DNA of 64,000 nucleotides from Staphylococcus borealis (GCF_001224225.1 NZ_CUEE01000001.1:496001-560000); one strand, 5' to 3'. Shown: positions 35,007-44,282, numbered from the stretch's first letter. Notes: a model not told the origin generated them from the sequence alone. Translations and numbers: made by a program.

Positions 35007-37085
35007 TTAATGTTTTGTATGATGTCGTTTGCGGCGACCTAACCAAATCAATGTGCCACCCGCTACCACTAATAGCATGGTTATCGGTAACCATGATTTC
35101 TTAACTACTTCCCCAGTATTAGGTAAAGATATATTACCATCATCATCAAATAAGCCACTTAAAAAGCCATCATCATTTCCTAAATGTCCTAAAGATAACC
35201 CTTGTACTGGATTAGGAATGTCTTCAATATTATCTAAAAGACGACCACCTGAATTAAGGCCATTTAATAGACTGCCACCAGTTAATCCATCTAATACATG
35301 AGACCCTTGGTTAAGAAGGTTTGAGTTAGATGTAGTGTGATTTGAAGTACCATTAATACGGTCAAGTAATGATGGTCTTTGTGTAATCGGTGCTAAGATA
35401 TAGTTTAATTTCTTTTTGGCATTGTCGAGTTGATTTTGTAGTTGAAGTAAATCGCTCGCAGTACCATTTAATGCATTCTTCACTAAATCTAACGTGTTTG
35501 CTTTACCTGTTTGTGCTCTAGCAATGATATCTGCCAATGCTTTCGCTTGTGACTGATTTAACTTTGTCGCTAACAACGTTTCAATCGTTTGTTTACGGTC
35601 TGATGATTTTTCGAGAACATCTTTCAGAATATCATCTGCAGTCACTGTTCGTTGTGCATTGATTTCTTGTTTCACTTTATTGACTAATTCTGAATTAGAC
35701 AGTTGTGCTTTAGCAAGTCGCTTCGCAATTTGTGATGCCTCACTATTGCCTAAACGCGTTGAAAGTAATGTTTTAATTAACACTTCTTTATCTGGTGCTT
35801 GGTCGAACATGGATGCTAAGATGTCATCGCTTGTCGTCGTTTTCAAACGATCTAGCTGTTTCATCACTTGATCTGTAATTTGCTTATCTGATTGACCTTT
35901 AGTGTTAATCTCTTTAGCTATATGTTGTGCCTCATTTTTACTAAAGACACTTCCGATGATTTGGTCAACTGTTGCTCGTTTATCTTTCGATTGTTCTAGG
36001 CGATCAAGAATTGTATCTCGATTTGCTTTAACATCTTGTCGAACATTTGTTATATCATTTTCAACATTTTGTTTCTGTTTAGTTGTCAAATTTTGGTTTT
36101 GTTTTACTTGTTGTTCGAGTTGTCTTAATTGCTCAAGTTTACGATTACTATATCGCTCAGCTGTATTGTCTTGTGCACCTTCTACTTTTGAAATAGCTTG
36201 GTCAATTTTTTGAGTAGCTGATAACTTATCATTCAATGCGTTAAGAGCATCACTTTCTGAATGATTCGTGTTTGCGTGATGATTTGTGACATCCTCTTTA
36301 TCCATTTCTTTAACATCATTTATAACACGTCCATCTGAATGAGTTTGTGCCGTATTTTCTGAAGAAGATCCTGCTGATTGAGTATCTTGCGTCGTAGATT
36401 CTATATCTTTTTCAGTATCTTCCACTGATGTATGCTGATTGTCTTTGACTGATTCGACATCATTTTTTAAATTGTCTAATTTATCTAAGACGGACGTATC
36501 ATCACTTTCTTTTTCTAAATAGTTTGAATCTCCAGACGTTGATGGTTGATCACTACTTAACTGTTCATGATCATTAACTGTTTCTTCTGACTCCAAACCA
36601 TCTTTTTGTTGACGAGTATCAACCTTTTCAGATAAAGTATTTAAATCTGTGATGATTTTATCTAATTCATCTAATTGATTTTCTTCATTTACTGACGAAT
36701 GTTTAGAGGTTGAAGGTGTTTCGTTGTTATCCGCTTCTTCAGTACTTTCTTCATCAGATATACGATTTTTTGCTTGTGCATCCCTTACAATTTGATCTAT
36801 TTCAGATTGGTTACGTGCATCTTCAATATCTTGTTTATAGCTTTTAATTTCGTTCGCTTTTAAGTGTTTTAAACGATCAATTTTCGTCTTCGCTTTATCT
36901 ATCGCTAAATCAAGTTGGCCTTGAACCGTTTTCACTTCACTTGAAGCGTTGTTAGCATGGTCATTTGATTGCGCAAAGCTATCCTTTGTAAATCCATATC
37001 CTACGAATGTGCCACTCATTAACAATACTGAACATGACACTTTTAAGTACGAACTGAATTTAGAATGTTGTTTATGCTTATCCAC
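35007..37085 (-). CDS. LPXTG-anchored surface protein, SasF-like
   Basis: A 692-residue wall-anchored protein. It has a signal peptide (residues 1-36 or so), a VDKA-type helical N-terminal segment (LDLAIDKAKTKIDRLKHL) like that of SasF, a long acidic Ser/Asp/Glu region, then several roughly 70-residue helical repeats (..ADDILKDVLEKSSDRKQTIETLLATKLNQSQAKALA..), and a sortase signal LPNTG at about 653-657 with hydrophobic helix and a basic tail GRRKRHHTKH. Start GTG 37085, behind AAGGGTGA. In S. aureus, SasF sits in this neighbourhood and is reported to carry an atypical LPKAG; the motif here is canonical. The ligand is unknown. Confidence 0.82.
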   Translation of the reverse strand: MDKHKQHSKFSSYLKVSCSVLLMSGTFVGYGFTKDSFAQSNDHANNASSEVKTVQGQLDLAIDKAKTKIDRLKHLKANEIKSYKQDIEDARNQSEIDQIVRDAQAKNRISDEESTEEADNNETPSTSKHSSVNEENQLDELDKIITDLNTLSEKVDTRQQKDGLESEETVNDHEQLSSDQPSTSGDSNYLEKESDDTSVLDKLDNLKNDVESVKDNQHTSVEDTEKDIESTTQDTQSAGSSSENTAQTHSDGRVINDVKEMDKEDVTNHHANTNHSESDALNALNDKLSATQKIDQAISKVEGAQDNTAERYSNRKLEQLRQLEQQVKQNQNLTTKQKQNVENDITNVRQDVKANRDTILDRLEQSKDKRATVDQIIGSVFSKNEAQHIAKEINTKGQSDKQITDQVMKQLDRLKTTTSDDILASMFDQAPDKEVLIKTLLSTRLGNSEASQIAKRLAKAQLSNSELVNKVKQEINAQRTVTADDILKDVLEKSSDRKQTIETLLATKLNQSQAKALADIIARAQTGKANTLDLVKNALNGTASDLLQLQNQLDNAKKKLNYILAPITQRPSLLDRINGTSNHTTSNSNLLNQGSHVLDGLTGGSLLNGLNSGGRLLDNIEDIPNPVQGLSLGHLGNDDGFLSGLFDDDGNISLPNTGEVVKKSWLPITMLLVVAGGTLIWLGRRKRHHTKH

Positions 37086-37202
37086 GCATGTCACCCTTTT
37101 TTATTAATATTCCACTACATTATATAACATTTATTTTAAAACTTATACTTCTTTTTATTGAAATCTAATACACGCTTTTCTTTTTTGACTAATTACAAAT
37201 GT

Positions 37203-37814
37203 TTATAATTTAATACGTTTCGTGTTAATGCTACTCATATCTGTGACCTTAACAGAATATTGATACGCATTCGTTAAATCTATAAGCGATAAGAATTTAT
37301 TATGACCTGCACCTGTATCAATATCTAATATATTTTTCTTTTGATATAACTCATCATTTTTAAGACCATAGCGATAATTAGGGATATGACCATGGATTAA
37401 ATATTTATTTTTAGGGATGTTTCTATTTAAATTGTGATTATAATGCCCCGTTGTGTATTCTTTGATTTGTTTATTTAAAGGCTTTGACGTATCAATGCCA
37501 GCATGCGCAAATATGTAATCATCGATAACCTCAATCGTAGACAATTCTCTTAAAAACTTATGCCATCGTTTAATTTTTTTATCTTTACTTTCCAACCAAC
37601 GCATCTCATGGTTTCCAGCTAACGCGCGTGCACCTCGACGTTTTAACCGTTTCACTAACTTTAAAGTACCAAATGAGTCAGGACCATTATTAACATAATC
37701 TCCCATTAAAACCAGTTGATCTTTTCTAGCATTAAAATTTACTGCTTTTAAAAGAGAGACAAGCGCTTTCCGATGTCCATGAATATCAGAAACCACCAGT
37801 ATCCTTTCTTTCAT
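37203..37814 (-). CDS. Calcineurin-like metallophosphoesterase (PrpE/ApaH-like)
   Basis: A 203-residue cytoplasmic phosphoesterase. All phosphoprotein-phosphatase signature blocks are present: VVSDIHGH (DxH), LVLMGDYVNNGPDS (GDxxDxG variant), ALAGNHEMRW (GNHE) and LIHGHIPNYR, plus a late DIDTGA. These bind two metal ions. Relatives cleave diadenosine tetraphosphate or phosphoproteins; which applies here is not clear. AGGAGAG precedes the ATG. It is divergent from the LysR-type gene and 118 bases upstream of the SasF-like gene in the same direction, apparently its own unit. Confidence 0.88.
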   Translation of the reverse strand: MKERILVVSDIHGHRKALVSLLKAVNFNARKDQLVLMGDYVNNGPDSFGTLKLVKRLKRRGARALAGNHEMRWLESKDKKIKRWHKFLRELSTIEVIDDYIFAHAGIDTSKPLNKQIKEYTTGHYNHNLNRNIPKNKYLIHGHIPNYRYGLKNDELYQKKNILDIDTGAGHNKFLSLIDLTNAYQYSVKVTDMSSINTKRIKL

Positions 37815-37963
37815 ATGTCTTCTCTCCTAACCTACTACTAAATGCATACTAATATAAAACCACTGTTTAACTAACTTTAAACAAATTATTAACGTGTCCT
37901 CAAAATTCTTTATTTATTATAGGAAATAGTATAAACAAAATATATATTTTGGGGAATCAATTT

Positions 37964-38836
37964 ATGAATACAAAGCAATTACACATTTTTAAACATTTCG
38001 TTGAAGCACAAAATGAAAACGCCGTCGCTGAAAAGCTCGGCATCACACAACCAACAGTAACATTTCATTTAAAAAACTTAAGTAAAGAATGCGGTTTACC
38101 ACTCTATTTCAAGAAAGGTAAACATTTCAACCTGACTGAAGCCGGAGAATTACTTTATCGAAATGCGACTAAAATGATTAATTTAATTGAAGAAACAACA
38201 GATATGATGGATGATTTTAAGCAATCTAAACGAGGTACATTGAGAGTTGGAGCTAGTCATGCACCGATTTATAGTATTTTGCCCTCAACCTTTAAAAACT
38301 ATATGCATGAACATCCAAATATAGACATTAACTTAATGGTAGATACCGCACCAGTCATTATTGATCAAGTCAAAAACCGTAAAATTGATATTGCTGTCAT
38401 AGCCGAAAAAGGGTTTAACGAAAGTGAACTACAAGTTAAACGTCTTCACGACAACCCATTAGTACTTGCTATGGATAAACGTCACCCGCTAGCTCAACAT
38501 AAACAATGTACGATTGAGGATATTAATAACTATCGTTTCATTATACATAACGGTGGTTCAACTCGAGACAGTATTAATGAATGGCGAAAAAAGAACTTTA
38601 TCAACTTAGATGTCCATATGGAAACAAATAGTATTAGCAGTATTCTAGCAACGATTAAAGATTCTAATTACTTAAGTTTAGTGAGTGAAAACGCCATTCG
38701 TCATCATCCTAATATTATTAGTAAACAATTGCCTAACGCCCCAACGACAAGTTATATATCACTCGTTTATCGTAATGATAGACATCTGACTACAATCATT
38801 CAAGACTTTATTACGTTAATATATAACACTAAATAA
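37964..38836 (+). CDS. LysR-family transcriptional regulator
   Basis: A 290-residue LysR regulator with an N-terminal winged helix (residues 1-60; VAEKLGITQPTVTFHLKNL) and a two-lobed effector domain (TLRVGASHAPIYSILPSTFK onwards). The recognition helix is TQPTVTFH rather than the usual SQPAVSxQ. I chose ATG 37964, giving the common MNTKQLHIFKHF beginning. The target is not evident: it is divergent from a phosphoesterase gene and followed by a strong terminator, so candidates are its own promoter or the divergent gene. Confidence 0.88.
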   Translation: MNTKQLHIFKHFVEAQNENAVAEKLGITQPTVTFHLKNLSKECGLPLYFKKGKHFNLTEAGELLYRNATKMINLIEETTDMMDDFKQSKRGTLRVGASHAPIYSILPSTFKNYMHEHPNIDINLMVDTAPVIIDQVKNRKIDIAVIAEKGFNESELQVKRLHDNPLVLAMDKRHPLAQHKQCTIEDINNYRFIIHNGGSTRDSINEWRKKNFINLDVHMETNSISSILATIKDSNYLSLVSENAIRHHPNIISKQLPNAPTTSYISLVYRNDRHLTTIIQDFITLIYNTK

Positions 38837-38849
38837 CTTTCATATACCT

Positions 38850-38895
38850 TAGCAATCACGTTGATTAGACTTTCGTTAACGTGATTGCTTTTTTA
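38850..38895 (+). terminator. Terminator of the LysR gene
   Basis: AGCAATCACGTT pairs perfectly with AACGTGATTGCT around a 15-base loop, followed by TTTTTT. Confidence 0.9.
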
Positions 38896-39168
38896 TATAC
38901 GTACTATTCCGATGACGATGTTCCTTGATGACTCATTCATTCAATTTAAATACTTATAGTTTGAAAAATCAGTTTATTATTATATTTATAAAATATTAAG
39001 ATAGTATAAAGTTTGTTAATAAATATTCTAAAAAATAATAACAATTTTACATCATATTAATAAATTGCTATAAAAATATGTGTTCACATAATATAATAGA
39101 TTTGAATGAAAGATATTCATATTAATCAATTTGCTATTTTGTATATTATTGATTAGGAGGCAATGTTA

Positions 39169-39336
39169 ATGCTCGTTCTTTCCATCATCTTATTACTCCT
39201 AGGTCTTATTCTAATCGGTATTAGTCGATTTGTTGCATACCAGCGTGACATTGATCTTAGAGAAAAAATTTATATTCCAGGCGTTATTTTCGTATTAATT
39301 GGCGCATTACTTCTCCTGTTTGATTTAATAAAATAA
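39169..39336 (+). CDS. Small two-helix membrane protein, 55 residues
   Basis: A short gene with an excellent ribosome binding site (TAGGAGG) seven bases before ATG 39169. It encodes an N-terminal membrane helix (MLVLSIILLLLGLILIGISR), a charged loop (YQRDIDLREK) and a second helix (IYIPGVIFVLIGALLLLFDL) ending in LIK. A terminator follows, so it is a separate transcript. No function is recognised. It lies upstream of the MMPL exporter but is separated from it by 300 bases. Confidence 0.72.
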   Translation: MLVLSIILLLLGLILIGISRFVAYQRDIDLREKIYIPGVIFVLIGALLLLFDLIK

Positions 39337-39364
39337 CCACAACTTAATACATACACCCTATCAT

Positions 39365-39400
39365 CAGGTACACCAGCTTCAAACGGTTACCTGTTTTTTT
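39365..39400 (+). terminator. Terminator of the 55-residue gene
   Basis: CAGGTACACC pairs with GGTTACCTG (one bulge) and is followed by TTTTTTT. Confidence 0.8.
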
Positions 39401-39502
39401 ATTATCCCCATGAAATCATGCTATTTTCACCAACATTTCTTCCAAAGTGTTGCATTTTCCAACGTCATAAAACTTTTAATGGTACCGAACAAGGGTATAA
39501 CT

Positions 39503-39524
39503 TGTTACATTATCAAATGTAACA
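39503..39524. promoter_or_regulatory. Operator-like palindrome in front of the MMPL gene
   Basis: TGTTACATT-ATCA-AATGTAACA is a perfect 9-bp inverted repeat overlapping the end of a likely -10 box (GGGTATAAC, 39493-39501). Size and placement fit a TetR-family repressor site controlling the exporter operon. Confidence 0.65.
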
Positions 39525-39635
39525 TTTTAAATAAGCTTAATTTACGATGGCGATGTAACATCCTTGCTCACAATTCATCAACACACTATCTACATGTTAA
39601 GCAAATAAAATCATAATGAAATAGGGGGAAATGTC

Positions 39636-42320
39636 TTGGCAAAGCTATTATATAAATTAGGAAAATTTATAGCTAAAAACAAATGGCTAAGTGTCATAGG
39701 ATGGCTTGTCATTCTAGGTGTCATTATTACGCCTTTAATGATCAACTCACCTAAGTTTGATAGTGACATTACTATGAACGGCCTTAAGTCATTAGACACA
39801 AACGACAAAATCAGTAAAGAATTTCATCAGGATAGTGAAAAAGCCTCGATGAAAATTGTCTTTCATTCTAATAAGAATGATGGATTGAATAATAAAGATA
39901 CGAAGAAAGATATTGAAGATGCACTAGATAACATCAGACAAAATGATGATTACATCCAAAACATCTCAAATCCATACGACACTGGACAAGTTAACGATGA
40001 AGGTGACACTGCGATTGCTAACGTAAGTTACGTCGTTCCACAAACTGGATTAAAAGATTCATCTAAACATATCATCGATAAAGAATTAAAAGATGTAACA
40101 GATAACCATAATGTTCAAATCGAGAAAACACAAGGTGGCGCTATGAATGCTGAACCTGGTGGTACATCTGAAATTGTTGGTATCGTCGTTGCATTTGTAA
40201 TTTTACTTATTACATTTGGTTCACTGATTGCAGCGGGTATGCCAATTATTAGTGCAATCATCGGCTTAGGTTCAAGTGTTGGTATCATTGCGTTATTAAC
40301 CTATATCTTTGATATTCCAAATTTCACACTTACACTAGCCGTAATGATTGGTTTAGCTGTTGGTATTGACTACTCACTCTTTATTCTATTCAGATTTAAA
40401 GAACTTAAGAAAAAAGGTGTCGACACAGTAGAAGCTATTGCAACTGCAGTTGGCACAGCAGGTAGTGCAGTCATATTTGCTGGTCTTACCGTTATGATTG
40501 CTGTTTGTGGATTATCACTCGTAGGCATTGATTTCTTAGCGGTAATGGGATTCGCTTCAGCAATTAGTGTATTATTCGCAGTATTAGCAGCATTAACATT
40601 ATTACCTGCACTGATTAGTATCTTCCATAAGAGCATTAAAATTAAAGATAAACCATCTAAAAGTAAAGATCCTAAAGATCACCCTTGGGCAAAATTTATT
40701 GTAGGCAAACCAGTTATTGCAGTGATTGTGAGTTTAATTATTTTAATCTTAGCTGCGATTCCAGTGAGTGGTATGCGTTTAGGTATTCCTGATGACAGCT
40801 TAAAACCAACGGATTCATCAGAGTATAAAGCTTATAAATTGATCTCAGATAACTTTGGTGAAGGTTATAACGGACAAATCGTTATGTTAGTTAATACAAA
40901 AGATGGTGGCAGTAAAAACACTATCGAACGTGACTTAAATAATATGCGTAGCGATTTAGAAGATATCGACAATGTAGATACCGTGTCAAAAGCGCAATTG
41001 ACTGACAATAACAATTACGCACTATTCACAATTATTCCTGAAAAAGGACCTAACGCTCAGTCTACAGAAAATCTCGTATACGACTTACGTGATTATCACA
41101 GTCAAGCTCAAGAAAAATATGACTATAGTACAGAAATTTCAGGACAAAGCGTCATTAATATCGATATGTCCGAAAAATTAAATAACGCTATTCCAGTATT
41201 CGCTGGCGTTATTGTTGTATTAGCATTCTTCTTATTAATGATTGTATTCCGTTCAATCTTAGTTCCGTTAAAAGCAGTACTAGGATTCATCCTATCATTA
41301 ATGGCTACATTAGGTTTCACAACATTAGTTATTCAAAACGGCTTTATGGGTGGCTTATTCGGAATTGAAAATACAGGACCATTACTTGCATTCCTTCCAG
41401 TGATCACAATTGGCTTGTTATTCGGACTTGCCATCGACTACGAGTTATTCTTAATGACACGTGTCCATGAAGAATACAGCAAGACGGGTGACAATGACCA
41501 TTCAATTCGCGTCGGTATTAAAGAAAGTGGACCTGTTATCGTAGCAGCAGCACTCATCATGTTCAGTGTGTTCATTGCATTCGTCTTCCAAGATGATAGT
41601 GCAATCAAATCAATGGGTATCGCACTTGGATTTGGTGTCTTATTCGACGCATTTGTCGTACGTATGACATTGATTCCTGCGCTAACTAAACTGTTTGGCA
41701 AAGCTTCATGGTACCTACCTAAATGGTTAGGTTCAGTATTGCCAAATATTGATGTAGAAGGTAAAGCTTTAGAAGAAGATCAACATCAAGACGCATCTTC
41801 TGAAAAAGGTCATGACAATGATAGACATGGTGAATACGCTAGCCCAGACAAACAAGATCATCGTTATCAAAATGGTAGCCGTCACGATAATCGCAACTAT
41901 AATGATGAAGATTATAATCGTTCTGTACATTTAGGTCATCATCACGACAACCGCACGCACCAACATCATTACCATGATAACCAATATGATGATATTGATT
42001 ACGCGTCACTTTACACGCAAAATGGCGACCATAGTCAGCACGATAAATACAATGACCGTGCGCGTCGCGATCGAGACAAATATGATAGACATGATGAAAA
42101 TCGTTATAACAATGATGAACAATACAACGACCGTCATCATGAGCACAATTCAAATTTCGACAAAACAACTCATCTTTATAAAGAATTAACTGATAGCAAT
42201 ATCGATCAAGATGTATTATTTAAAGCACTTATGTTATACGCTCGTGAAAATAATAAAGGTGTTTACGATAGATATAACCGACCATCTGAGCATCGTCACG
42301 ATGACGAATATAGAGACTAA
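39636..42320 (+). CDS. MMPL/RND-family exporter with a His/Asp-rich tail
   Basis: An 894-residue RND-superfamily exporter with two repeats of one helix, a large extracellular domain and five helices (first half about residues 15-335, second about 355-725). Typical motifs are GLAVGIDYSLFILFRFKE and GLLFGLAIDYELFLMTRVHEEY, each with the Asp of the proton relay. Staphylococcal relatives (e.g. FarE) expel fatty acids; others export lipids. The last 160 residues (about 735-894) form an unusual cytoplasmic tail rich in His, Asp, Asn, Arg and Tyr (DNRNYNDEDYNRSVHLGHHH-like), which may bind metal. TTG start behind AGGGGGAA. Followed after 24 bases by a binding lipoprotein gene. Confidence 0.88.
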   Translation: MAKLLYKLGKFIAKNKWLSVIGWLVILGVIITPLMINSPKFDSDITMNGLKSLDTNDKISKEFHQDSEKASMKIVFHSNKNDGLNNKDTKKDIEDALDNIRQNDDYIQNISNPYDTGQVNDEGDTAIANVSYVVPQTGLKDSSKHIIDKELKDVTDNHNVQIEKTQGGAMNAEPGGTSEIVGIVVAFVILLITFGSLIAAGMPIISAIIGLGSSVGIIALLTYIFDIPNFTLTLAVMIGLAVGIDYSLFILFRFKELKKKGVDTVEAIATAVGTAGSAVIFAGLTVMIAVCGLSLVGIDFLAVMGFASAISVLFAVLAALTLLPALISIFHKSIKIKDKPSKSKDPKDHPWAKFIVGKPVIAVIVSLIILILAAIPVSGMRLGIPDDSLKPTDSSEYKAYKLISDNFGEGYNGQIVMLVNTKDGGSKNTIERDLNNMRSDLEDIDNVDTVSKAQLTDNNNYALFTIIPEKGPNAQSTENLVYDLRDYHSQAQEKYDYSTEISGQSVINIDMSEKLNNAIPVFAGVIVVLAFFLLMIVFRSILVPLKAVLGFILSLMATLGFTTLVIQNGFMGGLFGIENTGPLLAFLPVITIGLLFGLAIDYELFLMTRVHEEYSKTGDNDHSIRVGIKESGPVIVAAALIMFSVFIAFVFQDDSAIKSMGIALGFGVLFDAFVVRMTLIPALTKLFGKASWYLPKWLGSVLPNIDVEGKALEEDQHQDASSEKGHDNDRHGEYASPDKQDHRYQNGSRHDNRNYNDEDYNRSVHLGHHHDNRTHQHHYHDNQYDDIDYASLYTQNGDHSQHDKYNDRARRDRDKYDRHDENRYNNDEQYNDRHHEHNSNFDKTTHLYKELTDSNIDQDVLFKALMLYARENNKGVYDRYNRPSEHRHDDEYRD

Positions 42321-42344
42321 TGATTACAAAGGAGGAAACACGTT

Positions 42345-43289
42345 ATGTTAAAACGACGTAGTTCGAAAGTGATAGGACTACTAGCCACACTTGCCTTAGC
42401 CATAGTGCTAAGTGCTTGTGGTAATAGTGGTAGCGGTAGTGGTTCATCTGACGATAGTCAAACATCGCTTGGTAATAAAGAAATCGAAATACCCTATATC
42501 GCGAGTGATAATTCCACACCACGTTCACTAGTGATAGCAGAAGTATTGAAAAAAGCAGGTTATGATGTAACGACTACACCTGTAACAGCAAGCGGTCCAT
42601 TATATGCTGCTGTCTCAGAGAACGCTGATTCATTCCATGCATCAGGTATCTTCCCTACTACTGATAAAAGTTATTACGATAAATTCAAAAGTAAGTTAAC
42701 TATTTATGATGACAAACATTTAATTGATAACGCAAAAGTTGGCTTAGCAGTACCTAAATATGTACAAGACGTTGATTCAATTAGTGACTTAAAAGATAGT
42801 GATTTCGGTAAATCTGTAGATTGGACAATTCAAGGCACAGATGCACGTAATGGTGTGATGAAAGAAACGAAAGATGAACTTGATAGTGACAATCTTGATA
42901 AATATAGCTTGAAAGAAAGCTCTGACCAAGAACAATTCAAAAAAATTCAATCAGCTTATAAACAACAAAAACCAATTGTCTTCACAGCAATGGAACCAAG
43001 TTGGTTCTCTAAAGAGTTAGACGTTAAAATGTTGAAAGATCCCGACAACATTTACGGTAATAACAATCAACATATTGATTTAGTATTCAACAAAGACTTT
43101 GAAGAAGCACATCCTGCTGCATATACAATTGCTACACGTATCGCAGATGACTGGAGTAAATCTGATGAAGAAAAATTAGCTAAACAAATCTTTGTTAATA
43201 ATAAAAATCCAGAACAAGTAGCTAAAGACTACGTGGACGACAATGATAATAAAGTGGATGAATGGTTAGACGGTATTGAAATGAACTAA
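42345..43289 (+). CDS. Glycine betaine/choline-type substrate-binding lipoprotein (OpuAC family)
   Basis: A 314-residue lipoprotein with a type II signal peptide (lipobox VLSAC, Cys about residue 25) and a periplasmic-binding fold of the OpuAC type (EIEIPYIASDNSTPRSLVIA, SGPLYAAVSENADSFHAS, TAMEPSWFSKELDVK). Such proteins bring quaternary amines to an ABC importer, yet no ABC permease or ATPase gene adjoins it. It lies 24 bases after the MMPL gene, with AAGGAGG before ATG, so they are one operon. It may serve a remote transporter, or bind an unexpected ligand for the exporter. Confidence 0.87.
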   Translation: MLKRRSSKVIGLLATLALAIVLSACGNSGSGSGSSDDSQTSLGNKEIEIPYIASDNSTPRSLVIAEVLKKAGYDVTTTPVTASGPLYAAVSENADSFHASGIFPTTDKSYYDKFKSKLTIYDDKHLIDNAKVGLAVPKYVQDVDSISDLKDSDFGKSVDWTIQGTDARNGVMKETKDELDSDNLDKYSLKESSDQEQFKKIQSAYKQQKPIVFTAMEPSWFSKELDVKMLKDPDNIYGNNNQHIDLVFNKDFEEAHPAAYTIATRIADDWSKSDEEKLAKQIFVNNKNPEQVAKDYVDDNDNKVDEWLDGIEMN

Positions 43290-43349
43290 TCAGAGCGTTG
43301 AGAAACATTAAATCAAAGGGGTACACTTGTTTAATCAAGCATATAAATA

Positions 43350-43436
43350 TATTAAAGCTACATTTTATAGTCGTAGTAGCTGACTGAATTGAGAGGTACT
43401 TAAATCAAGTATTACTCAGTTCTAATCATCCTTGTG
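43350..43436. repeat. Composite intergenic repeat (copy D, partial)
   Basis: Contains GTAGTAGCTGACTGAATTGA, AATCAAGTATTACTCAGTTC and AATCATCCTTGTGGGG, matching the central hairpin block of copies A-C with many changes; it lacks the STAR core. Confidence 0.6.
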
Positions 43437-43474
43437 GGGAAGTGATATTGAACTCAGTATCACTTCCCCTTTTT
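43437..43474 (+). terminator. Terminator of the MMPL/lipoprotein operon
   Basis: GGGGAAGTGATA pairs perfectly with TATCACTTCCCC around a 9-base loop and is followed by TTTTT. Confidence 0.9.
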
Positions 43475-43604
43475 ATATTTAATCTCTTATAATAATAAGC
43501 GTATGACGCGCGTTATTTACTCTTTTTTTATACCTATTTTAAACGTGCTATCAGTTGCAATGTTTGGAAAAATCAAGATTATTGTGATAAATTACTCTTA
43601 TTAC

Positions 43605-43619
43605 GTCAGGCTATCTGAC
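43605..43619. promoter_or_regulatory. Short inverted repeat before the TetR gene
   Basis: GTCAG-GCTAT-CTGAC lies 29 bases upstream of the start codon and could serve in autoregulation. Short, so only suggestive. Confidence 0.35.
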
Positions 43620-43647
43620 AAGATTAAAGATATAGGAGCATCAGATA

Positions 43648-44238
43648 ATGCCGTCAGCAAATCAAAAACGTATGATTAAACATATTCATGAAACTGTGTT
43701 TGTACTGTTACATGATTATCACTTTGATGAAATCACTGTTCAAAAAATTTGCGATATTGCAGAGATTAACCGTAGTACGTTCTACAGATACTTTCAAGAT
43801 AAATACGATTTACTCTACACCCTACCTGATTTCATTACTCAACAAATTATAGCTAAAGGTGACACGTCAGCCGATATTACAACACCAGAGTCGTTTGAAG
43901 ATTTTATATACTTTATTGGCAATAATAAAAAGATTTTCAAGCATTTATTAGTATCATCACGTCAAGCTGATGTATTTAGAAGCTTAACCAATGTGAGTCG
44001 TGATATGATGTTAAACCCCTCAAATCACAAAGATGATCTACTCACTCAAAAGATTAGAGAAAGTAAACATCCTGAAATTGTGGCGGATTTTTATAGTAGT
44101 GGCGTAATAGAAGTACTACGCCGTTGGGTCGAAAATGACTACAATTACAATGTTGAAGAAGTGTTTGAAACATTAAACAACGTGCTTGAAACATTAAACA
44201 ACGTGCTTGAAACATCTCTAAATTGCCATAATAAATAA
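43648..44238 (+). CDS. TetR-family regulator (TetR/AcrR C-terminal type)
   Basis: A 196-residue regulator with the helix-turn-helix ITVQKICDIAEINRSTFYRYFQ-like segment in residues 29-50 and a helical ligand domain. The family represses efflux or metabolic genes. The MMPL operon upstream, whose leader carries a palindrome, is a plausible target, though the genes run in the same direction with a terminator between. Near the C-terminus a 21-base unit is duplicated in tandem (about 44168-44209), giving TLNNVLE twice; the reading frame is kept. AGGAG precedes the ATG. Confidence 0.88.
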   Translation: MPSANQKRMIKHIHETVFVLLHDYHFDEITVQKICDIAEINRSTFYRYFQDKYDLLYTLPDFITQQIIAKGDTSADITTPESFEDFIYFIGNNKKIFKHLLVSSRQADVFRSLTNVSRDMMLNPSNHKDDLLTQKIRESKHPEIVADFYSSGVIEVLRRWVENDYNYNVEEVFETLNNVLETLNNVLETSLNCHNK

Positions 44239-44276
44239 AAGCAATCTCACACAAACCAGGCGTGAGATTGCTTTTT
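44237..44276. terminator. Terminator of the TetR gene
   Basis: AAAAGCAATCTCAC pairs perfectly with GTGAGATTGCTTTT around an 11-base loop; it also serves the convergent small gene. Confidence 0.9.
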
Positions 44277-44282
44277 AATTGA

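Noticed and set aside
34817-35104. 95-residue plus-strand frame upstream of and into the surface protein gene
   Set aside because: Overlaps the 3' end of the LPXTG gene and its terminator; no RBS; unusual composition.
39410-39616. 68-residue frame before the MMPL gene
   Set aside because: Spans the promoter and operator palindrome; no Shine-Dalgarno; Cys/His-rich random-looking sequence.
41839-42168. 109-residue minus-strand Cys/His/Asp-rich frame
   Set aside because: Antisense reading of the His/Asp-rich MMPL tail; a compositional artefact.
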